From Rhodospirillales bacterium Alpha_05 (GTDB lineage Bacteria > Pseudomonadota > Alphaproteobacteria > Rhodospirillales > Rhodospirillaceae): a DNA stretch of 9,709 nt. Below, piece after piece: positions 6,053-9,709 of the stretch (position 1 is the first letter of the stretch; every line of letters begins with the position of its first letter). Where the stretch lies: contig LUYR01000081.1 of the NCBI GenBank assembly GCA_001603335.1, positions 1 to 9,709 on the forward strand, written 5' to 3'. The notes below the pieces were generated by a model. That model saw only the letters and a list, made by a program, of their open reading frames with translations. It was not told the DNA's origin and made no database searches. The translations under genes and the position numbers were made by a program.

Positions 6053-6070
6053 CGCCGCCTGACGGCGGCG
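6053..6070. other. Inverted repeat in the upp/SDR divergent intergenic region
   Basis: CGCCGCC (6053-6059) and GGCGGCG (6064-6070) form a 7-bp stem around TGAC, immediately upstream of the upp -35 box and 11 bases before the SDR ribosome-binding site AGGAG (6081-6085). It could be an operator shared by the two genes or a leader hairpin of the SDR mRNA. No T-run follows on either strand. Confidence 0.3.
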
Positions 6071-6092
6071 CCACTGCGACAGGAGCACGATG

Positions 6093-6878
6093 ATGGAATT
6101 GGGTTTGAAAGGCAAACGCGCATTGGTGTTGGGCGCATCGCGCGGTCTCGGCCGCGGCATTGCGGCAGCGCTCGCGGCGGAAGGCTGCGACCTCATCCTC
6201 GCCGCGCGCAGTGCGGAAAAGCTCGGCCACGACGCAGCGGCGCTGGAAAAATCGCATGGGATCAAGGTCACGGCGATCGGCCTCGACCTCACCGACACCC
6301 AATCGGTGATCTCCCTCGTCGACACGGTGAAGACCATGGGCGGCGTCGATATTCTCTTGGGCAACGTCGGCGGACCGCCGCCGACCGGGGCGCTCGGCGT
6401 CGATCCGGAGATCTGGACCAAGTTCTTCAACAGCATGGTGCTCAACCTGATTCGCGTGATCGACGGCCTGGTGCCGGGAATGCGCGAGAAGAAATGGGGC
6501 CGCGTCATCACCATCACCTCGTCGGGCGTGGTGCAGCCGATCCCGACGCTCGCGATCTCCAACACCCTGCGCGCTTCGCTCGTGGCGTTCTCGAAGACGC
6601 TCGCCACCGAAGTCGCGGCCGATGGCGTCACCGTCAACGTCGTGCTGCCCGGCCGCATCGGCACCGAGCGGGTCGGAGAGCTCGACAAGGCCGCGGCGGA
6701 TCGCGCCGGCATCAGCGTGGCCGAGGCAAGCGCCAAGTCCGCCGCGACGATCCCGATGAGGCGTTACGGCAAGGTCGAGGAGTTCGCCGCGGTCTGCACC
6801 TTCCTCGCCGGCGTCCCGGCGGGATACGTTACCGGCTCGACGATCCGGATCGACGGCGGTCTGATCCAGGCGATCTGA
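6093..6878 (+). CDS. Atypical short-chain dehydrogenase/reductase (BKR-like, degenerate active site)
   Basis: A Rossmann-fold protein of 261 residues, full length for a classical SDR. The cofactor loop GASRGLGRG (14-22) is intact and Arg39 (LAARS) suggests NADP(H). NVGG (91-94) replaces NAGG. The C-terminus has the usual VNVVLPGRIGTERV (181-194) and YVTGSTIRIDGG (245-256). Aligned without gaps to E. coli FabG, Ser143 is kept, but the catalytic Tyr falls on Ser156 and the Lys on Arg160 (SNTLR for YxxxK), and the helix-4 Asn position falls on Met115. This matches, from memory, the conserved-domain group BKR_like_SDR_like (cd05344), described as lacking a perfect tetrad. Activity and substrate are therefore unknown, and annotation as 3-oxoacyl-ACP reductase would be unsafe. 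ATG 6093 is 7 bases from AGGAG (6081-6085); the ATG at 6090 leaves only 4. It is divergent from upp, with a hairpin downstream. Confidence 0.9.
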   Translation: MELGLKGKRALVLGASRGLGRGIAAALAAEGCDLILAARSAEKLGHDAAALEKSHGIKVTAIGLDLTDTQSVISLVDTVKTMGGVDILLGNVGGPPPTGALGVDPEIWTKFFNSMVLNLIRVIDGLVPGMREKKWGRVITITSSGVVQPIPTLAISNTLRASLVAFSKTLATEVAADGVTVNVVLPGRIGTERVGELDKAAADRAGISVAEASAKSAATIPMRRYGKVEEFAAVCTFLAGVPAGYVTGSTIRIDGGLIQAI

Positions 6879-6890
6879 CCTCGCAGCGTA

Positions 6891-6918
6891 CGGTTGCGCG
6901 GCTCCGGCCGCGCGACCG
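6891..6918 (+). terminator. Strong hairpin after the SDR gene, terminator without T-run
   Basis: Positions 6891-6902 pair with 6907-6918 to give a 12-bp stem (one G-T pair) with a TCCG tetraloop, starting 12 bases after the SDR stop. The following bases (CTTCCC) lack a real T-run, so it may be a weak or Rho-aided terminator or an mRNA 3' end stabiliser. Confidence 0.45.
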
Positions 6919-7002
6919 CTTCCCGCGCATGCCAGACCTCGCGGCAATGCAAAAAGTCGGTCGAATCGGCACAATCCGTTGAATTCTCAGAAGTCTCGAT
7001 CC

Positions 7003-7031
7003 TTGACTTCGCCCCTCCCCTGGACCATTGT
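7003..7031 (+). promoter_or_regulatory. Candidate promoter for the M23 peptidase gene
   Basis: TTGACT (7003-7008) is a 5-of-6 match to a -35 box, followed after 17 bases by CATTGT (7026-7031), or after 18 by ATTGTA. The -10 is poor. It would give a leader of about 120 bases containing several hairpins and a G-run cluster. Confidence 0.33.
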
Positions 7032-7053
7032 AGCCAACATCCATTCCGACGTG

Positions 7054-7138
7054 ACCCACAGTTGGGTGTTTACCGGTTTTTCATCCCCCAGGGTTAGGGT
7101 GGGTGGTGACGGAATGCAGATTTCCGGCGGGGGCCGGA
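7054..7138 (+). other. Structured, G-rich leader of the M23 peptidase gene
   Basis: Three elements lie between the candidate promoter and the start codon. First, an ACCCA/TGGGT hairpin (7054-7067) is followed by GTTTACCGG and a T5 run (7077-7081). Second, a cluster of G-runs (GGG 7091-7093, GGG 7097-7099, GGG 7101-7103, GG 7105-7106) could form a small G-quadruplex in DNA or RNA. Third, a TCCGGC/GCCGGA hairpin with a GGGG loop sits at 7123-7138, just before the ribosome-binding site. Regulatory function is inference. The rest of 6879-7159 shows no gene. Confidence 0.3.
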
Positions 7139-7159
7139 CCAAGCGATCGAGGGGACCCA

Positions 7160-8614
7160 ATGCAAGATGCGCAGCAGACCGCCACGGAAACTCCGTCGCG
7201 GCTCGAACCCCGGAAGCTCCTGGCCATGGGATTGGCCGTCGGCGTTTCCGCGCTGGCCCTGGCCGCGGTCCTGGGTTCGGGAACGTCGGACGCAGGTGTC
7301 GGCCGCAACGACGCCGAATCCCTTGCCGCGCTGACCCCTCCCGCCTTTGACGAGCCCGCCACGATCACGCCGCGCGGTTACCTCTACGGCGGCAACGAGT
7401 ACCTCCCCGATCCGGGCCGCAAGCGCCCCGCCAAGCCGGAAGCCGAAAGCACCGCGATCGAGCCCAACGGTCCGCGCACCCACGACTTGAGCGTACAGGT
7501 GCTGCCCGGCGATACCCTCGGCCAGATTCTCGACCGCAACGACGTCACCCGCCAGGACGCGCAGGACGCGATCGCCACCCTGAAGTCGGTGTTCGATCCG
7601 CGCCGCCTCACCCCCGGCCAAACCGTGGTCCTCAACCTCACCGAAGACGATGGCGGGATCACCCTCAACCGTCTCCAGATCGAGGCCGAGCCGGGCCGCC
7701 GCAGCATCGCGTCGCGCCAGGATGCCAGCAAGTTCTCCGCCTCCGAGGAACACGACCCGATCTCCACCGAGACCATGGCCTACGCCGGCCGGATCGACAG
7801 CAGCCTGTTCGCCGCGGGCGAACGCGCGGGCGTATCGCCGACGGTGCTCGCCCAGCTGATCCAGCTCTACTCCTACGACGTCGACTTCCAGCGCGACATC
7901 CAGAAGGGCGACAGCTTCGAAGTTCTGGTCGACCGCAAGACCCTCCCCGATGGAACGCGGGTCGGCGACGGGGACATCGACTACGCCGCCCTCACCCTCT
8001 CGGGCAAGACCTACCGCCTCTATCGCTACGAGGACGCCAGCGGCTTCGCCGACTACTACAACGAAAAGGGCGAAAGCGTGCGCAAGGCGCTGCTCAAGAC
8101 CCCGATCGACGGCGCGCGGATCACCTCGGGCTTCGGCATGCGCAACCACCCGGTGCTCGGCTATTCGAAGATGCACAAGGGCATCGACTTCGCGGCACCG
8201 ATCGGCACCCCGGTCTACGCCGCGGGCGACGGCGTGATCGAAAAGGCGGGGCCGTGGAGCTCGTATGGCAACTACATGCGGATTCGCCACACCAGCACCT
8301 ATTCCACCGCGTTCGGCCACCTGAGCGGCTACGCCAAGGGAATCCACCCGGGCGTGCGGGTGCGCCAGGGCCAGGTCGTCGCCTATTCGGGCAACACCGG
8401 CCGCACCACCGGCCCGCACCTGCACTACGAAGTCCTGATCTCGGGCGACCAGGTCAACCCGCTCAACATCAAGATGCCGTCCGGGCGCGCCCTCGCGGGC
8501 AACGACCTGCGCAAATTCGAGACCCAGCGCAAGGACATGGACCGTACCTACGCGAGCCTCGAAGGCAAGACCACCTCCGCGTCGGCCGAGACCAAGCCCG
8601 CGACCCTCCGCTGA
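7160..8614 (+). CDS. Membrane-anchored M23 family peptidoglycan endopeptidase with LysM/OapA-like domain
   Basis: A cell-envelope hydrolase of 484 residues, resembling MepM-type DD-endopeptidases that cut peptide cross-links in peptidoglycan. A short cytoplasmic end precedes one membrane anchor (LLAMGLAVGVSALALAAVLG, 20-39), a disordered Pro-rich linker and a LysM/OapA-like module (about 108-160, VLPGDTLGQILDRNDV and LTPGQTVVLNL). A middle domain (about 200-310) follows, then the Zn peptidase domain (about 318-440). All metal and catalytic residues are present: H339 and D343 in MHKGIDF, H387 in FGHLSG, H420 and H422 in GPHLHYEV. A periplasmic location with the anchor uncleaved is likely. ATG 7160 follows GAGGGGA (7149-7155) at good distance; an in-frame ATG-like extension to 7103 (GTG) lacks such a site. 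It is monocistronic, with a long leader and a hairpin terminator. Active enzyme is the most likely state; the bond cut is inferred. Confidence 0.94.
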   Translation: MQDAQQTATETPSRLEPRKLLAMGLAVGVSALALAAVLGSGTSDAGVGRNDAESLAALTPPAFDEPATITPRGYLYGGNEYLPDPGRKRPAKPEAESTAIEPNGPRTHDLSVQVLPGDTLGQILDRNDVTRQDAQDAIATLKSVFDPRRLTPGQTVVLNLTEDDGGITLNRLQIEAEPGRRSIASRQDASKFSASEEHDPISTETMAYAGRIDSSLFAAGERAGVSPTVLAQLIQLYSYDVDFQRDIQKGDSFEVLVDRKTLPDGTRVGDGDIDYAALTLSGKTYRLYRYEDASGFADYYNEKGESVRKALLKTPIDGARITSGFGMRNHPVLGYSKMHKGIDFAAPIGTPVYAAGDGVIEKAGPWSSYGNYMRIRHTSTYSTAFGHLSGYAKGIHPGVRVRQGQVVAYSGNTGRTTGPHLHYEVLISGDQVNPLNIKMPSGRALAGNDLRKFETQRKDMDRTYASLEGKTTSASAETKPATLR

Positions 8615-8636
8615 CCTCAACTCATCCGAATGCACT

Positions 8637-8664
8637 GAACGGCCCCCTCTTCAGGGGGCCGTTC
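8637..8664 (+). terminator. Hairpin terminator after the M23 peptidase gene
   Basis: GAACGGCCCCCT (8637-8648) and AGGGGGCCGTTC (8653-8664) form a perfect 12-bp stem with a CTTC loop, 22 bases after the stop codon. The T-tract is poor (TTCCTGCTT), but position and stem strength support termination. Confidence 0.78.
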
Positions 8665-8668
8665 CTGC

Positions 8669-8697
8669 TTGGGAAATCAGCGAAAAACGGGTAGACT
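8669..8697 (+). promoter_or_regulatory. Candidate promoter for the SRPBCC gene
   Basis: TTGGGA (8669-8674) and TAGACT (8692-8697), each 4 of 6 to consensus, are exactly 17 bases apart and lie right after the preceding terminator. The predicted transcript start near 8704 gives a leader of about 42 bases. Confidence 0.38.
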
Positions 8698-8745
8698 TGA
8701 ATTTAAGGCATGTGGCCTCCGTTACCACGAAAATGGGAGGAAACC

Positions 8746-9228
8746 ATGACCAGCACCAAGACCGGCAGCGTCCACATCGACGTCGAAGCCGGAAAGCTGC
8801 GGATCAGCGACGTCATCCACGTCCCGGTCAAGACCGCTTGGGCAATGCTCACCAATCGTCAGCACTTCTCCGAGTGGTGGGGCGACTACGTCTCCATCGA
8901 GGTCCGCCCCGGCGGCGCCTTCGAGGAGCTCTGGACCACCCCCGACGGGCATCCCAAGCGCGCGTTCGGCACGGTGAAGACGGTCACCGCGCCCTTCGAG
9001 CTCGAGCTCAGCTGGCGCGAGGAAGGCTGGACCTTCACCACCCACGTCAGCCTGCACCTGCGCGATCTCGGCACCAGCACCGAGGTCACGATCACCCACG
9101 CGGATTGGCCGCGGCCCGCCACCGAGCACACCCGGTTGATCCTGGCGCGTCACTACTACGCCTGGAAGACCTGCCTGCATCGGCTGAAACTCTACGCCGC
9201 CCAGCATCATGGGAAAATGGCGGGATAA
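8746..9228 (+). CDS. SRPBCC/AHSA1 domain protein
   Basis: A small cytoplasmic protein of 160 residues with a START-like (SRPBCC, AHSA1/CalC type) fold. The pattern is clear: ISDVIHVPVKTAWAMLTN (20-37), FSEWWGDYVSIEVRPGGAFE (41-60), then G-TVKTVTAPFELELSW (75-90) with the TAP-x-x-L-x-x-x-W strand, and a long C-terminal helix (TEHTRLILARHYYAWKTCLHRLKLYAA, about 126-152). The fold makes a hydrophobic cavity for small ligands; members range from Hsp90 co-chaperone-like to stress or resistance proteins, and this sequence does not say which. An N-terminal strand (VHIDVEAGKLRI) precedes the core. ATG 8746 has an excellent GGGAGG ribosome-binding site 5 bases away; the in-frame ATG at 8710 has none. 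The stop is only 12 bases from the stop of the opposite-strand gene, with no hairpin between them. Confidence 0.9.
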   Translation: MTSTKTGSVHIDVEAGKLRISDVIHVPVKTAWAMLTNRQHFSEWWGDYVSIEVRPGGAFEELWTTPDGHPKRAFGTVKTVTAPFELELSWREEGWTFTTHVSLHLRDLGTSTEVTITHADWPRPATEHTRLILARHYYAWKTCLHRLKLYAAQHHGKMAG

Positions 9229-9240
9229 AACCGCCCGCGC

Positions 9241-9709
9241 CTATCGCGCCAGCCGCGCGAGGCTGTTGATGAGATCGATGAGATCGAGCACGCGCGGCAG
9301 GTAGTGATCGCTCAACAACGGCGAGAGCGGCGCACCGCCGCGCTGGCCGAGGTCGTGCGCCATGCCGTCGACGAGGCGCTCGAGACGCCGCCGGTGCAGG
9401 CCAAGCCGACGCTGCACCGGATCGGTGGCGATCCCCGCGAATGCGCCGAACGACGCCATCGCCACCAGCAGCGTTCCGCCGGTGGCGAGGGTGAGGAACG
9501 GCGTCGCCGCGGCGGGAAACGCCGCATACCACAAACCGCCGATGCCGCTGCCCAAGGGAAACGCCGAGATCGCGAGGCTGTTGGCGAGACCGGCGGATAG
9601 GATCGGCGCGAGGCTCAGCACCCCCGGCGTGAACGCATGGAAAGCCCCCGCGCCGAGGCCGAGCGCGCCGAGTTGCAGCGCGACCTCGGCCATCGCCGCG
9701 CGCCCCGCC
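9241..9709 (-). CDS. Unknown membrane protein, C-terminal part, possibly DUF6635 (cut by the window end)
   Basis: The frame is open to the window edge, so the ATG at 9693 is probably internal and the N-terminus lies outside. From that ATG the visible 150 residues hold two or three hydrophobic, Gly/Ala-rich segments (LGALGLGAGAFHAF, then SLAPILSAGLANSLAISAFP, then FLTLATGGTLLVAMASFGAFAG) with GGLWYAAFP between them. A cytoplasm-like amphipathic tail follows (TDPVQRRLGLHRRRLERLVD and YLPRVLDLIDLINSLARLAR). From memory this resembles the DUF6635 family of proteobacterial membrane proteins of unknown function; I could not check this. The order of hydrophobic core then ADPVQ/TDPVQ-R-RLGLHRRRL is the reason for the guess. 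It converges with the SRPBCC gene, 12 bases between stops. No function can be assigned. Confidence 0.68.
   Translation of the reverse strand, partial: AGRAAMAEVALQLGALGLGAGAFHAFTPGVLSLAPILSAGLANSLAISAFPLGSGIGGLWYAAFPAAATPFLTLATGGTLLVAMASFGAFAGIATDPVQRRLGLHRRRLERLVDGMAHDLGQRGGAPLSPLLSDHYLPRVLDLIDLINSLARLAR

Noticed and set aside
5477..6982. Plus-strand open frame running from opposite upp into the SDR gene in another frame
   Set aside because: It crosses two well-supported genes and a divergent promoter region, and the composition is Arg/Ser-rich shadow.
7091..7106. GGGTTAGGGT resembling a telomere-type repeat
   Set aside because: It is less than two repeat units and imperfect; only the G-run aspect is worth noting.
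7094..8635. Minus-strand open frame of 513 codons opposite the M23 gene
   Set aside because: All zinc-site motifs are on the plus strand; the antisense frame has no recognisable domain or start signal.
1..9709. Mobile element, prophage, CRISPR array or defence island
   Set aside because: There is no transposase, integrase, terminal inverted repeats, regular spacers or tRNA-linked site, and composition looks even across the window.

Overview
The window is GC-rich, densely coded bacterial chromosome. Gene content (a ThiY/NMT1-type ABC uptake operon, a CitMHS_2/NhaD-like antiporter, an M23 peptidase with an N-terminal anchor, an SDR of the atypical BKR-like type) and codon use suggest an alphaproteobacterium, possibly Rhodospirillales-like. 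That placement is inference from protein style only; no rRNA or marker gene is present. I see no tRNA, rRNA, CRISPR array, insertion sequence or phage gene.

Layout. (1) 1-1393, + strand: the C-terminal end of an ABC permease, then its periplasmic substrate-binding protein (ThiY/NMT1 family, probably a pyrimidine precursor of thiamine), closed by a strong terminator. A 12-codon mini-ORF bridges the two genes with an ATGA overlap at each end. (2) 1625-2452, +: a two-domain universal stress protein, convergent with (3) 2516-3952, -: a sodium:proton antiporter-like membrane protein. The two share a near-perfect palindromic bidirectional terminator. (4) 4143-5203, -: a Panacea/DUF4065 (SocA-like) protein preceded by an unrecognised 135-residue protein. 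(5) 5362-6003, -: uracil phosphoribosyltransferase (upp), divergent from (6) 6093-6878, +: an atypical short-chain dehydrogenase with a degenerate catalytic tetrad. (7) 7160-8614, +: a membrane-anchored LysM-like/M23 peptidoglycan endopeptidase with a long structured leader. (8) 8746-9228, +: an SRPBCC/AHSA1 protein, convergent with (9) 9241-9709, -: the C-terminal part of an unknown, probably DUF6635-like membrane protein that leaves the window.

Apart from the transporter operon, most genes look like single-gene units separated by hairpin terminators, so little functional coupling can be inferred. The region looks like ordinary housekeeping chromosome. The parts most deserving a second look are the solitary Panacea protein with its unrecognised upstream neighbour and the TTTGC/GCAAA inverted repeats on both sides of it, the coupled mini-ORF in the ABC operon, the SDR that lacks the canonical Tyr/Lys, and the structured leader of the M23 gene. 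No new multi-gene system can be claimed from the sequence alone.
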